Part shown: in pieces, positions 46,517 to 57,808 of the stretch
Position numbering within the stretch: position 1 is the first letter of the stretch
Layout: each line of letters opens with the position of its first letter
Source: Laetiporus sulphureus 93-53
Lineage: Eukaryota; Basidiomycota; Agaricomycetes; Polyporales; Laetiporaceae
DNA length: 64,000 nt
Reading direction: 5' to 3'
Assembly (NCBI RefSeq): GCF_001632365.1
Contig: NW_024468548.1
Location: 7,257 to 71,256 of the forward strand
Position numbers and translations under genes: made by a program
Notes under the pieces: generated by a model
What the model was told of the DNA's origin: nothing
Databases searched by the model: none
The model's input: only the letters and a program-made list of their open reading frames with translations

Positions 46517-48536
46517 CTATTCCGTTGCTTGGTGCTTCGCCCACTCCACGAGCATCATGACTAGATCTTTCGGCACCTTTTGGCCATTAATCTCGACGAA
46601 GTTGGCCGAGGGAGTAATCGTGGAAGACGAGGAAGCAGTAGGAGGGGAGACTGCGGAGAACTGGGTTGGATATGGAGCCGGAGGGATGGAGACGAAAGGT
46701 ATCGTACCGATGGCAGCAGGGAAGGACCGCTTAGAGGGTCCCGCGCGTGACGAAAATGGGCCTGCTTGAGGTTTGGAGACCCCCTTGTCCTTCTTGACAG
46801 TGACAGGGGCTGAAGACGGCGAAGCCTTGGAGGTGGTCCCGTGCAGAGCATGGCGAGAACGACGTGAAGATGGAGCCTCGTCCTCAGCATCCGTGGGATT
46901 TACGCGCTTCGTACCACGAGTATTGAACGGCGTTTTCACGACAGGGGCCTTGGGCTCTGGCGCGTTGAAGGAAACCTTGACAAGGGAGCCGGTCGCATTC
47001 ACTTCAGATGAGGGACCTAGAAAGCTGGTTACCGCGCAAGTTCGAAATAAGACAAGGTGACTTACCAATGATGGGAGTAGTGCCTAGCAGCGGCACGGCA
47101 CGACGGGGGACATGACGGCCGGAGCGAAGTTCCTTGTACTCTTCCATCGTCGCCTTCAAATTCACGCCAGATTTATTAAGGGCGCGAATTTGGTCATCAT
47201 ATTCCTTGAACGCTCTACGGCTGTGGCTCAGTTCATCAAGTGAGGGTTCATCGGGGATCCGCCAGCCTCGTCTCTCATACAGTTCCCGCAGCGGAATCCA
47301 GCCGGTGGTATCATCGGGATTCGGAATGCCCTTGCGGCTCCAAAAACGGCGTTTGGTTTTTGCACGAGCGCGATGGGCTCTAACTCGGACATGTAGCAGC
47401 TCTTCATGGCGGCCACACCGAAGCAGGCGAGGCACTACAAAGTTTGGTCAGTAGAGAAGAGAACCTGTGGATAGGGAAAACGCACCTGGCAGCATCCTTG
47501 AGGCCTATTCCATAATGGGACATAATCAGGAGAGAGCGAGCGGTCACGGTAGGAGGGCGGCTCTGCAATGTTTGGAAGCCAGCAAGGATCAGGCCGTTCT
47601 TGAAGATCAGGCCGTTGGGATCTACACACTCGATGACGACATTGCGTAGACGAGCGTCGGTAATCTTGTGCCATCGGACGGCTCATTTGCGGGCTCTTCG
47701 GCTAAGCCGGTCAGCAGAGGAGCCACGGAAGGCACCGCAGTATGTAGTAACGCGCCTAAAGAACAAATATGCTTACTGGTAACGGCCTCAGGCTCTGAAG
47801 CAGGCTCGATCTCTTTCTCGCCCTCCAGCTCATCCACCAGTTCGTCTTTCTCCTTAGTATCCGCATCGTTGGCAGGCCCAGAGTCGGGAAACGTATCAGG
47901 TTCATCGGCTGGCTCCTCGAATGCTATAGGGGAACGGCGAACCAACCTCCGGCCTCGACGCTGAGGTCCGAAAGGTAATTCTTCGGGCTCAGAATCAGTC
48001 TATTCGACAGCATGAGCAAAAACAAAACAAGGAAAGAAGCTGGCGGCATACCGCGGTCAGGGCCGTTAACAACGAGTCCCTACGACCCTCAAACAAGAGC
48101 TTCGCTCCCCAAGTGAGTCATTCCGGAGTAACGACGCGGTCGGTGAGCTTCTGAATAGGTTTGAGGAACATCTCTAGCTGCCGGATACCTTCGACGGTTT
48201 CCTGTAGAGAATGCTGCGGTGGCGGCATTAGCGAAGGGATCACCACAGCATAGTTGGGCTCATCATGATGCCGAGAAGCTTACGGCCCAGGGATTCGAGC
48301 TCCGTAGGACTTGCCGCGAGGCTACGCCGGAATTGCTGGACATACGCCATCAAGGTTGAAGAAAGGGCCTCGGGACTGCGGGCAGCCGAGGGAGGGACAC
48401 CGTGTAAAGCAGTCCGAGCGGCCATCATAGAGGAGTCAGAAGAAGGGGTATCGTCTAGATGGAGTGAGCTGGCAGGAGCTGGGAAACCAGAGACCGAACC
48501 TTTAACCCTGCGGACTTCAGACTTTCTTCTCCGCAT
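46517..48536 (-). CDS. Uncharacterised multi-exon gene
   Basis: Several minus-strand frames look like exons of one gene: 48240-48536 (MRRRKSEVRRVKG start), an acidic segment around 47670-47945 (KEKDELVDELEGEKEIE), a Cys-containing stretch at 47430-47560 (CCQ then CLACFGVAAMKSC across an intron), a charged segment 47060-47350 (WIPLRELYERRGWRIPDE) and a Ser/Pro-rich C-terminal exon ending LVMMLVEWAKHQATE. The junction 47019/47069 (ending PIIG, then PSSEVNATG) is in phase. The other joins were not proven, and the change of frame near 47370 is unexplained. No known domain was recognised; the Cys pattern could be a small zinc-binding module. A decayed gene is possible. Confidence 0.4.
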
Positions 48537-49490
48537 ACACCACTTTACCTGTTTCCTCTTTGGTCATTCGACCGTTACCTTACCGTGCTCCACTTCGCAA
48601 GATCCTTGGTCCACATCGTCCTCCCTCGCTGATCCCTCAGAGATAGACCAATAACGCTCTGCATACCATGCGGCGGCCCGTCCAATCGGAGATAATGTAC
48701 TTGAAGGACAGATCGTAAAACATCGGTACGTGGATTATGGTATAAGCAGACGTATTAACAGACGTATTATGTAGCATCTCGATGTATCATAACCAAGACG
48801 TATGGAGTCGGGTCAGTCTCTATAACGATAGCTCGAAGACAGCACGTCATCGCATCGCACGTGCTTTTCAGATGTTCGGGTGCGCAGGACGCTTCAGCGC
48901 CGGCCTGTTCTGGCGACAAAATAAGATGAGCCTCTGACACCTCTCCCCGCTCCATTATGCCCCGACTCACATTGCAGGAAAGGCGAAGTTGCAAGCGAAA
49001 AGCCGGCAGCGTGGGGTCGTTTAGTTGTACCACCACTCGCCGGTTAGCACGCCGACATTCAGGTTGGAGAAGTACTGGAAAAGGCTCTCGGAGAAGTCCA
49101 AGCCGCCCTCCGGGCGTCCAGGCCGCCACTGAGACGGATGTGATTGCAATCAGCTGAAATAAAACGAGTCAAAGAGTTGGGCGCGCACCTCATCCATGAT
49201 CATGGCGGTGGCAGTCTTGCCATTGAACGATATCATGATGCTCTTGCCGTATTCGCTGCCGCCATTATAGAGCCGGGTTCATGAGGTTAGCGGGCGATCC
49301 GCCATGCCTATGCTGATCTCACGGCGGACTCCAACGCGACGATCTACAGACCACCCGTCAGAACATTTGACAAGCCAAGTCAAATACCGGAACCACGCAC
49401 GAAAATCAGTAGCGATGTTGTTCTGCCCGCAAGAGCCGCTGCACATTACTACTTCATGTGCCACAGAGGGCTACGGTCGGGAGGTAGGTG
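48527..49490. repeat. Segmental duplication, copy 1
   Basis: This roughly 0.95 kb segment matches 51758-52690 in the same orientation. Shared landmarks include CTTCTCCGCATAC at the left end, CGGCGGCCCGT, TATGGAGTCGGGTCAGTCTC, GTTCGGGTGCGCAGGACGC and the whole barrel-protein exon series. Copy 1 is the more degraded of the two. Confidence 0.85.
49021..49438 (-). pseudogene. Decayed copy of the double-psi beta-barrel secreted protein gene
   Basis: Remnants of exons 2-5 of the gene at 52209-52867 are recognisable (about 49401-49438, 49323-49343, 49189-49272, 49021-49128). Exon 1 with the signal peptide is missing. The exon 2 donor is displaced by one base, which shifts the frame. The acceptor before exon 4 has AG changed to GG. 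Two Cys positions are lost (SECGKS reads SEYGKS, and the CPGC motif has become WRPG with a 3-nt insertion). The ending GEWWYN is retained. These lesions make it a pseudogene. Confidence 0.85.
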
Positions 49491-49495
49491 ATTGA

Positions 49496-50146
49496 AGCAG
49501 ACTAGTTAGTACTGTGGTACTTTAGATATTGAATAGTTGCTCATCATTGCCAGGTGAAACTCGTACATACAATATTTGGTGACATTACAGAGCAAGGAAG
49601 GCAGGTAAGCAGCCTGAAGCCTACACTGTGCATTATGGAGTCTAGCACCGTAGGTCCGATTACTTACGCAAAGCGAGGTCACTACGCCAACTTACACACC
49701 TTAAAACTCTGGGACCTCCTCTGTGACTTTCCACTCGAGTTGCCTGTCGTGGATACACAGGCCAGGGTAACTTTTGCGTCGCGTGAGCCATCCAGAGGAC
49801 TCGGACTGGAGTTTCTTGCTGCTAAATTGTAAGAATCGCGCTATACTTGTCTGACACGCGTGTTAAGTGGCAATCAGCTTACTTTTCTTTAAATCCATTA
49901 TTCTGGCATTTAAATGCGCACAAGGCATGCTGTGGGCGGGTGAAGGCAGGATGGCATAAGTAGGCTTGCCGTAGTGGAGGGGAGGGGAAGGTAGGCATCT
50001 CAGTAGATAAATTCAGTTTCTAAAGAAAGGACCAAATTGAATTTGTCATGCATATTTCATTGCCATAAATGGCATCATGTCTGAAGTCAGTGGTGTGACC
50101 ACTGACCATCAGCTCGTCCCACTCACATCTATCAGCTAACGCCGCG
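49496..50146. other. Intergenic region upstream of the BTB gene
   Basis: Sits between the pseudogene remnant and the BTB gene. A frame at 49554-49832 has no known domain and was not accepted. Confidence 0.4.
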
Positions 50147-51239
50147 ATGTCCAAAGAAGATCAAGATACTAAGCAGACAAAGTCCTCATCGAGACCCGGC
50201 AAACATCCAGACGCGGAGACACCCATCAAGCGAGACGAGGAGTATTGGTACCTAGACGGTTCTATCGTTCTCGTTGCGGAGAATCACGCTTTCCGCGTAT
50301 ACCACGGATGGCCCGCGCAACATTCAGAGGTGTTTCTTGAGATCCTTCACCTGCCACAACCCGCCGTGGCGGAGAGCATCGACGGCTGTCCTGTCGTCCA
50401 TCTCCCCGATCGGAGAAATGATATCCGTCATCTGTTGTGATTCCTATTCGATTATAATCAGTGAGTTGCACAATTCAGCACATTGACACCATCAATTTGA
50501 ACGATGCCGTCAAAGGTATTACAAAATGGAAAAGCCGTTGGACTTCCGGGTCGTTTCATCCCTCATACGCACGGGGCACAAGTATCAATTCGATCACGTT
50601 GTCGCGGAGGGAGTCAGGCGTCTTAAGAGTGCCTATCCAGACAGCCATTCTGTGTGGCAAAGTTGGCACGATCGGACGGCTGCAGGTAACCGAAACATTG
50701 GGCGTACTCCAAAGCTGATGCTACACTCGAGAGAGGATTCTATCGGGGTTATAAATCTCGCCCATCTGGTTGGCGCTGAGTCAGTTCTTCCGGTGGCATT
50801 CTACGATTGCTGTACTTTGCTTGACAGTCGCATGCTTGTCGATGGAGTGGCCAACTCTGATGGCACAGTCGAGCGTCTCACCGCTGAAGATCTGGACAGA
50901 TATCTCGAGGGAAGGGTGATTCTTACCGCTCGTGGTGGGGCCGCCATACATAGAATCTTCGACGCAGACGTTCTGTGTTGTAGCAGCAAAATCTGCAAAA
51001 CCACCCTAGTTTCAATGATGGATAACCATTTCCGTCTTGATTCGGATCGGACAACAAAGTCTTCAAGAGCTTTGGAAAGCGCCTTCGCTGATACGTTGGA
51101 GATGGGCACGAACGATGGCTTCCTGGCCCTCAGTCGTACCGTAAATCATTTTGTCCCTTCTGCAGAGATGCTCTGTTGGGCAAAGAGATGCGGGAACGAA
51201 ACGAAATATGGGTTAGCCTCAGTTCGATACTTCGCTTAG
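50147..51239 (+). CDS. BTB/POZ domain protein of the agaricomycete type
   Basis: Two exons (50147-50436 and 50516-51239) give 337 residues. The N-terminal third is a BTB-like domain: EEYWYLDGSIVLVAENHAFRVYHG, SEVFLEIL, HLPDRRNDIRHLL, then FRVVSSLIRTGHKYQ. The rest is a helical region with DRYLEGRVIL and Cys-rich CCSSKICK and AKRCGNE. An in-frame TGA after RHLL is removed by a 79-nt intron whose ends (GTGATT...AAG) join LLYYKMEKPLDF in phase. Such BTB proteins are greatly expanded in mushroom-forming fungi; in some other lineages BTB proteins are Cul3 adaptors, but no role is established here. The gene lies between the two copies of a segmental duplication. Confidence 0.8.
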
Positions 51240-51757
51240 AGATAAAGAAATCTGAGGGGCTTCCGAGGACGATTAGTGATAGGATTATGCTGCTCTGTGA
51301 ATGCTGTCACTCCAAGGTGAGCCCTATTTATGATATGTGAGGCATATGATGGTGAAGATCTCGACCGGGATTGTTTTCAGAGCATCTGAACTGAGAATTC
51401 TGGCGGCGATTCTACTGCATGCAGCATCTCTTCTGCATCTGCCCCCCTTGACTATCTCACCACGATCCACGTATAGCAATCAGGCGGATCCCGGCCTATC
51501 ATATCATCACATATTTTGTTCCAGTCGCCACAGCTCACAGTTGAACGATGATTGAGCCTGCCATCATGCTCTTCCTCCGACTCATATCTCCCTTTTTGGG
51601 AGCTCTTCCGTTGCCGGTGTTAGCGAAGCATTCTATGTGCCGCCCTCCTCTATATTCTATCTTCCTCGTATTGTGCAACGTCGGTCATGACATGCACGTT
51701 CGGTACTCATATCGACGTCCGGTGAGAGTAGAAGAGATCTCCCCACGCCGCTAGTTT
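51240..51757. other. Intergenic region between the BTB gene and duplication copy 2
   Basis: Short frames only; no gene supported. Confidence 0.4.
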
Positions 51758-52690
51758 ACTTCTCCGCATACGCCATTTTACCTTTACCTTTTTGTTCATC
51801 CGTTCGTTACTGCGCTCAAGTTCACAAGACCCCTTTTCACATCGTCCTCCCTTGCTTATCCCTCAGGTATGGACCGACACCGCTCTGCATACCGTGCGGC
51901 GGCCCGTTCAATCGGAGATAAGCAACTTAAAGAATAGATCGTTGGTATAAGCAGACGTATTATGTAACATCTCGATGTATCATAACTCGTATGGAGTCGG
52001 GTCAGTCTCTGTAACGATAGCTCGAAAACAGCACGTCATCGCATCACAGGTGCATTTCAAATGTTCGGGTGCGCAGGACGCTTCAGCGCCGGCCTGTACT
52101 GACGACCAAGTAAGATTAGCCTCCCGCATTTCCGTCACTCCTTTACGCACAGACTCACATTGCAGGAAAGGTGAAGTTGTACGCGGAAGGCCGGCAGCGT
52201 GGGGTCGTTTAGTTGTACCACCACTCGCCGGTTAGCACGCCGACGCCCAGGTCGGAGAAGTACTCGAAGAGGCCCTCGGAGAAGTCCAAGCCGCCCTCCG
52301 GGCATCCAGGGCACTGAGACCGACGTAATTGCAGTTAGCTGAGGTGAAGCGAGTCTCAGAGAGTTGGGTGCGCACCTCGTCCATGATCGTGGCAGTGGTA
52401 GTCTTGCCATTAAGGGAGATCGTGATGCTCTTGCCGCATTCGCTGCCGCCATTGTAGAGCTAGGTTCGTGGGGTCAGGCGACCATCCATGCCAATATTGA
52501 ATGCACTCACAGCAGAATCCAATGCGACGATCTACAGAGAACCCGTCAGAACATTTGGCAAGCCGAGTCAGATACCGGGAGCACTCACAGAATCAGTAGG
52601 GACGTTGGTCTGCCCGCAAGAGCCGCTGCACATCCTGCATTACTACTTCATGCGACACGGAGGATCATCCAGCGCGACTCACAGTCCGAC
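51758..52690. repeat. Segmental duplication, copy 2
   Basis: Counterpart of 48527-49490 in direct orientation. It contains exons 2-5 and the 3' flank of the intact gene at 52209-52867. The similarity fades at about exon 1, which exists only here. Confidence 0.85.
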
Positions 52691-52867
52691 CTCGTAGTAG
52701 GTGAAACGCGCATCCGAATAGCTGCGCTTCTCAGGGCGCTGCACGGTGCGATTCATGTGCTTGCGGCTCCTGAGGTGTGCGTGCTGCTCATTGTGCTCAG
52801 AGGCGGCCGTAGCGAACGGCAGGACGAGCGAGGCGAGGGCGAATCCGAGGAGCGTAGAGGAGCGCAT
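52209..52867 (-). CDS. Small secreted double-psi beta-barrel (RlpA/expansin-like) protein, short form
   Basis: Five exons (52683-52867, 52589-52625, 52511-52531, 52376-52459, 52209-52313) give 143 residues. Signal peptide MRSSTLLGFALASLVLPFATA is followed by a basic propeptide-like stretch, then the barrel domain: SDARFTYYEVGLGSCGQTN, IVALDSA, LYNGGSECGKSITIS, ATIMDE, CPGCPEGGLDFSEGLFEYF and a stop right after GEWWYN. The Asp in IMDE and the Cys pairs are the conserved positions of this family. It has no Ser/Thr-rich tail, unlike the members at 53701 and 60484. The start at 52867 was chosen at the Met that begins the signal peptide. Related proteins are secreted, cerato-platanin/expansin-like, with roles in wall loosening or defence suggested but not shown. 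Confidence 0.88.
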
Positions 52868-53700
52868 CGTGAGCAATTTGTACTGTTACGTCGGGCAAAT
52901 ATAACAGAGGACTGGTCAGACAACACAGAAACAGACACGTCCAGAGACCTGTGGTTGAAGGAACGTGGTAAAACAGAGCGAGCGTACGAGTCCTGTGGAC
53001 GTGAAGGTAGGAGAGAACGAGCAGCTGGGCTGCAGCCGGCTCTGTACCCTCACCCTGGCGACGAGAAGCTTGGATGAGCTGGCAAGACATCATCGCCGCA
53101 GCGAGCTCGTCGCCGCCGCAGAAGGCTCATGTTTCAGCCCCTCGGATATGCGACCGAAGTCTTCGTTGATGATCGTGCGCGGCTGTATGCTTGCCGATCA
53201 CGGCGCGCACTTCCTATTTAGGAAGGTCTTTAAGTTCGAATGTCGGGCTTCATTATAGGGTGGGTCGCATATCACAGTTCTGTTTCTTCACTCACTTTCT
53301 CCCGAGATAAATGAACAGATTGTCGTGCGGAGACTTGTCGTTGATCCCCGTAATGAAGACGGCGGTTTCAAGTCTCCGGTTGCCGAAATGCATGCCGCTC
53401 TCCTAGCCGAGGTTGTTACTTTCCATTTATACTAAAGTCCTTCTTTGCCCTTCTGTTTCACATCAACGGCCTCTTCTCGCCATATGTCAGAGATGAACGC
53501 TGTATCACCACGGTGTTGAGTCTGTTTGAACGAGCCATGCGATTGTCGTGACGTATACATTCCTACAACCTTGAGCCGTAAAAAGAACTAGTATGCCCCA
53601 GGAACCCCAGAAATACAAGACCAAGGTAAGCGTCGTCTTCCATAGTTGTCGTTGCCACAAAGCCAGGTCGAAATAGTGACAGCACCATGATACGACCAGC
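52868..53700. other. Intergenic region
   Basis: Lies between two minus-strand barrel genes; no coding exon was supported. Confidence 0.4.
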
Positions 53701-54727
53701 CTAGGTCCAGTTAGCCGCCTCGACGAGGCCGCTCAGCCCAACAATAGCGAGATTAAACTGGTTCAGGCTTCCTTGATCAAAGGATATGGTGTTGACTGGT
53801 GTCGCCGAGGGAGTCGGTCCAGCAGTGGTGCTGGATGGCGTAGATGTGCTGGAGAACGACGAGAACGTGGAATTTGGCGTGAAGGAGCTAAACGTCGAAT
53901 TTGGCCAGAAGCTTGAGAAGGCGAGGTACGTCGAGTAGCTGGCGCTTGCGGTGTACGACGGTAGCGGAGGGCTATAAGTTGGGGTAGGTGGTGGTGGTGG
54001 TGTATATGTGGACGTGGGCTTGTAGACATAAGCCGATGAAGACCGCGACGATGATGTTGGCATGGGTGTAGGCGAAGGACTCCGGGAGTTGGAAGGTGAG
54101 GGTGCGCCGTTGCCAAAGTTCCAAGTACCATACAGAATGCCCTCAGCCTCATCCGCAAAGAAGTCGAAGAGCCCTCTAGACAGATCGAGGCCACCGTAGG
54201 GACAACCAGGGCACTAAAGCAGTGGGTATATGCGGTCAATTGGTCACGAATGTTCGTCGTCGCACGATGGTTCATCCACATACCTCATCCGTAATGGTGG
54301 CTTGTGTGCTTTTGTCGTTGTAATTGATAGTTATCGTTTGGTAGCAATGCGCACCACCATCCCATTGCTACAAATACCGTGAGTAGTTGCGAAAGGGACT
54401 TATCTGAACCATGTCTTACTTCAATGTTCAGTGCAACAATCTTTGATGCATCAGCAGGGCTCAGTATTTACGTTCAGGAGCACCCACGAAGTCACTATCG
54501 GTGTCCACCGATCCACATGCGTTCTGACCCGCATCGAAGAAGCTAAGCCTGGCATTGTCAAAGTCTAGGGAAGGATTGAGTCCACGCGCTTGTTCATAAC
54601 TCATCGAGCGCCGTCGCCAAGCAGACATATGTTCCCTTTTCCTCATGTGGCCAGAATGCGGGTCGGCGAGAACAAGTTCAAAGAGAGACAGAGCAAGGAC
54701 AGTCGGGATAAACGAGAGGACGCGCAT
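53701..54727 (-). CDS. Secreted double-psi beta-barrel protein with Ser/Thr/Pro-rich tail
   Basis: Four exons (54488-54727, 54420-54440, 54284-54367, 53701-54213) give 285 residues. A signal peptide (MRVLSFIPTVLALSLFELVLA) precedes a basic segment and the barrel domain: FDNARLSFFDAGQNACG, IVALNIE, DGGAHCYQTITI, ATITDE, CPGCPYGGLDLSRGLFDFF, GILYGTWNF. A Ser/Thr/Pro-rich stalk of about 120 residues and a weakly hydrophobic end (FNLAIVGLSGLVEAANWT) follow, which could serve as a GPI-attachment signal. The 21-nt and 84-nt exons are the same sizes as in the two other intact members, but the intron before GACG is absent, so exons 1 and 2 are fused. In-frame Met codons upstream (54745, 54835) are less likely. 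Confidence 0.87.
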
Positions 54728-55178
54728 CTTTGCGCGGCAGGGCATCGACAGAAGATACAGGAAGGTCTGGTAGCGTAGACCTCGAGACCGCGTTGAAGCA
54801 ACTTGAAGCTTGAACAAGTCTCCAGCTGGGCGCAACGCACGGTGTCTTGAACGTTGGACTCGACTTCAACGTTTCCGGTCAAACTAGCGCGTCGCGATTG
54901 GCGCCCTCTGCGAGCCGCAGGATTACGTCAGCAAGTCCGCACCCGAAGTAGGCGCGCTGAACCTGAACCTGGCAGCTCGGGCACCTCAACAGAAATCCAC
55001 ACCATCAAACCCGTGTTGGATTTTGAAGTTCGACCACGATGTCGGGCCCATCATTTCCTTGGTTCAAGATGATTCTGGTCGTCAGTGGATGTACGCTCAG
55101 TTTGTAAATCACACGGACGGCTCACATTCACCTGAACATGCGCTCTCCTGTCTAGTCACGTCTCTGGGCTATCTAACC
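54728..55178. other. Divergent intergenic region
   Basis: Upstream of the barrel gene (minus) and a small predicted gene (plus). A plus-strand frame at 54854-55072 lacks support. Confidence 0.35.
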
Positions 55179-55494
55179 ATGAAAGGTCCGTGCACTCGCA
55201 AGGAATCGACTTGTATCCATCGTATGCTCATCTCTGGTGTGAATGGATACAGCTACCACACCGACGCCGGAACAGCTCTATAACGTGAGTGGCGCCTTAG
55301 CGATCAGTATTGACTCCCTAACTAATTCTTCTTTGTCTCCGTAGGAAATGTCCCCTGACCTCAGAAAGAAAGTAGATATCATTCGTGAGGCACGGCTGGC
55401 CGCAGAAGCTGCTTCACGACAACAAGCGAAGGCACAGGTTGTTCCTTCCATCTCCTTCCCGATCATGCGAGAGAAGCTGAACCGCATTCCGTAG
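55179..55494 (+). CDS. Small hypothetical protein of about 62 residues
   Basis: Three exons chain in phase: 55179-55185 (ATG AAA G), 55253-55284 and 55345-55494. The predicted sequence begins MKATTPTPEQLYNEMSPDL and continues with a charged helix (KKVDIIREARLAAEAASRQQ). It is too short for the homology I can judge, but the helix-prone PEQLYNEMSPDLRKK block looks like genuine coding sequence. The 7-nt first exon is weak evidence; a different upstream exon may be the real start. Confidence 0.4.
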
Positions 55495-55974
55495 TTGAAC
55501 GACCCGGATGCACAGAAACCTATATGGGCAGACCGACCGTCGTAGCAGCACGGCTTGGCCGACTCTTTCTGTCAATTCTTTCGCTGCATCTTTGCTCAGT
55601 GTACATCAGCCAATCGTAATACACGGATCGAAGTTCTCTGTTCGCGCATGGCAGTCAACCTTCCTCACTACACTGTTTTCACGTTTCGATGCAAACACAA
55701 AGCTCTTCAACGATGAGTCAAATCAGTTTTCGTTGCGATAATCTTGCGATCACCCTCAGAGGTATCATAAGATAGATAGAATAGTATGTCACAGAAAACA
55801 CAACACTATGTAGGAGGACACGGGATGATCGATGATCTAATAAGCTAGACTACACACAAGTTCCATCTTTGTCGCAAGACGCTTGCACAGCAGCAATACA
55901 TTACCACTCCTAATCGGACCTTTCCTCTCCTTACCACCGAAGTGCACACACGGCACACCTCCGAGAGCTTTCAT
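55495..55974. other. Intergenic gap between convergent genes
   Basis: 3' flanks only; nothing supported. Confidence 0.4.
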
Positions 55975-57808
55975 TCATTGAGCAGATGCACTGGAGTCCG
56001 CGACGAGCGGCGGGCTCGCCGGGCGCGAGCGAAGCAGCGGCTTGTGCGAAATCGCCGACTCGGGCGAGGACGAGAGCATGTCGTAATTCGACGGCTCTGC
56101 GGACGCCGCGAGCGAGGACGCGAACGACTCAGTGCGGTTCATCGATACCGGTCGCACATCACCGTCGTGCCCGGAAGACGAGGTGGGCGTGGCTGGCTGG
56201 TCACCGTCTCCAACGGTGGTGTCACTCGAGGATGACGGGCTACTCAAGACCGTTTCGTTCGCTCTGGCTGTAATAGGGCTAGTCATTGTTGATTGGTCGA
56301 GGGAAGCATGTTCGGGAACTGGCGTGACTGGCGTGCTCGCATTCCGTTCGCCTGCTGCTGGTGCACTGGTGACAGAAGTTGCGTCAGCAGTAACAGCCCC
56401 TGTAAGGGTAGAGCCTGAAGACGACGCGGCGTCGGCAGGTGGTGATGGCGTAGGCTCAGGTGTCGCAGCAGCAGCCGAGGATGAGCCAGCGCCCTCACTT
56501 CCGTTCGCTTGTCCGCCCTCGGCAGCCTGTTCCCGCTTCTTCTTTTCCTCTGCTTCTCGCTCGCGCCGCTGTTGTTCCTCGTGTTCAATGAGCGACAGCC
56601 GCATTGCTTCCATCACCATGAGCTGTATCGCACCGGATCAGCCCTGATGAAGCGAGGCATGAAAGCAAAGCATACCTCTTCCAAATCCTGTCCGCCGAGT
56701 CCCATCGTTCCCAATAGTTGATTGATATCCTGATTCTGTTGCCTTCTTCTCGAGCGCCGCGTTCCTCGCTCCGCAGAACCTTCCCCACCTTCCGCCTGTC
56801 CGTCTTCTGGCGCGAGTGGGTGCACCCTTCCACTGCTAATGCCCACAGGGATAAGTCTGTCACCAACTTGGCGCATGATGATTCGTCTGTTGGCACGCCG
56901 GGCGACTGCTGCGCGAACAGCCGCCAGTTTTGCTTCCCAATCAGGACGTATCTGATCTGCTGGGCGGAATAAGAAGCAGAATGCAAGCTCGAGGGCGTTG
57001 TGAGCTGACCAATAGATACCACCTCTGGACTGTCAGGGCCGAAGCTCTTGCGAGAGCGTTTCACGGCTGAAGCCGGAAGAGTGGGTGTATCTGGCCATGA
57101 CGGAGGAGTCTGCAGATTGTAATTAGACTAGGATACAGATAACTATTGATTGACACTCACAGCCCCTTCACTGTTCAACCCTGTCCTCCATGGTGGCGGT
57201 GTATAAACGACACCAAAGTTCTCCCGAACACAATATGGACAAGCAGCAGGTTCCGAAATCAGGTGCGTAGGGTTGGGTTCGGCCCGCTTGATTTGCACGA
57301 AACACTCGGTGCAGATCGTTTGGTCACAGCAACGCGAGTGGTTGATGTTGGGCGGGTAATACTGTGTCGCACTACTAAGGCGACTGAGGGCAGATGAACC
57401 GAGTCAAAGGGGGCGCACCAAGAAACAGATAGGACATTCCACGGCGCCTCTGTATATCGCCGCCTCAGGATGTCGTATGACCTCCTTGGAGTTGCTGCTC
57501 GCATGCCCGCGCTTGTGCGCGCGAGATGAGCTGGTGTCCGTTCGTGAGATCCCGCCAGACGACTCTGCCTGCCCTTCGGCATCTGGCGGCGGCTCCTTGC
57601 GATGGGAAAGGATCTGTTCGTCGTCCCAGGATTCGTCATAGTCTTCTAATGGGCGATAGAATGGGGCCAGCTTCCGCTCGCATATGAGTTGCGTTACTAT
57701 GGCCTGGTTCCAGTCACGGGCCCCGCTGTAGACACCCTGCGGACAGAGGTAGCCAAAGTCGACGGTGTCTTCGTGGTGCCCGCGGCCAGAGGAGGTACTG
57801 TTGCCCAT
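55975..57808 (-). CDS. SIP5: SIP5-like RING-type protein
   Basis: Yeast Sip5 interacts with the Snf1 kinase and its Reg1-Glc7 phosphatase. Five exons (57419-57808, 57161-57361, 57010-57109, 56676-56959, 55975-56622) give 540 residues. The N-terminus MGNSTSS begins with a possible N-myristoylation Gly. A RING-like Cys set spans an intron: ECPICFL, then [16 protein letters not shown] and CPYC. The region [22 protein letters not shown] and [22 protein letters not shown] are characteristic of Sip5. The last 200 residues are Ser/Pro/Thr-rich and low in complexity. The acceptor before the fourth exon could be 3 nt further in without changing frame. Confidence 0.9.

Noticed and set aside
50434..50520. 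Premature stop suggesting a BTB pseudogene
   Set aside because: A 79-nt intron with in-phase ends removes the stop and restores the family pattern.
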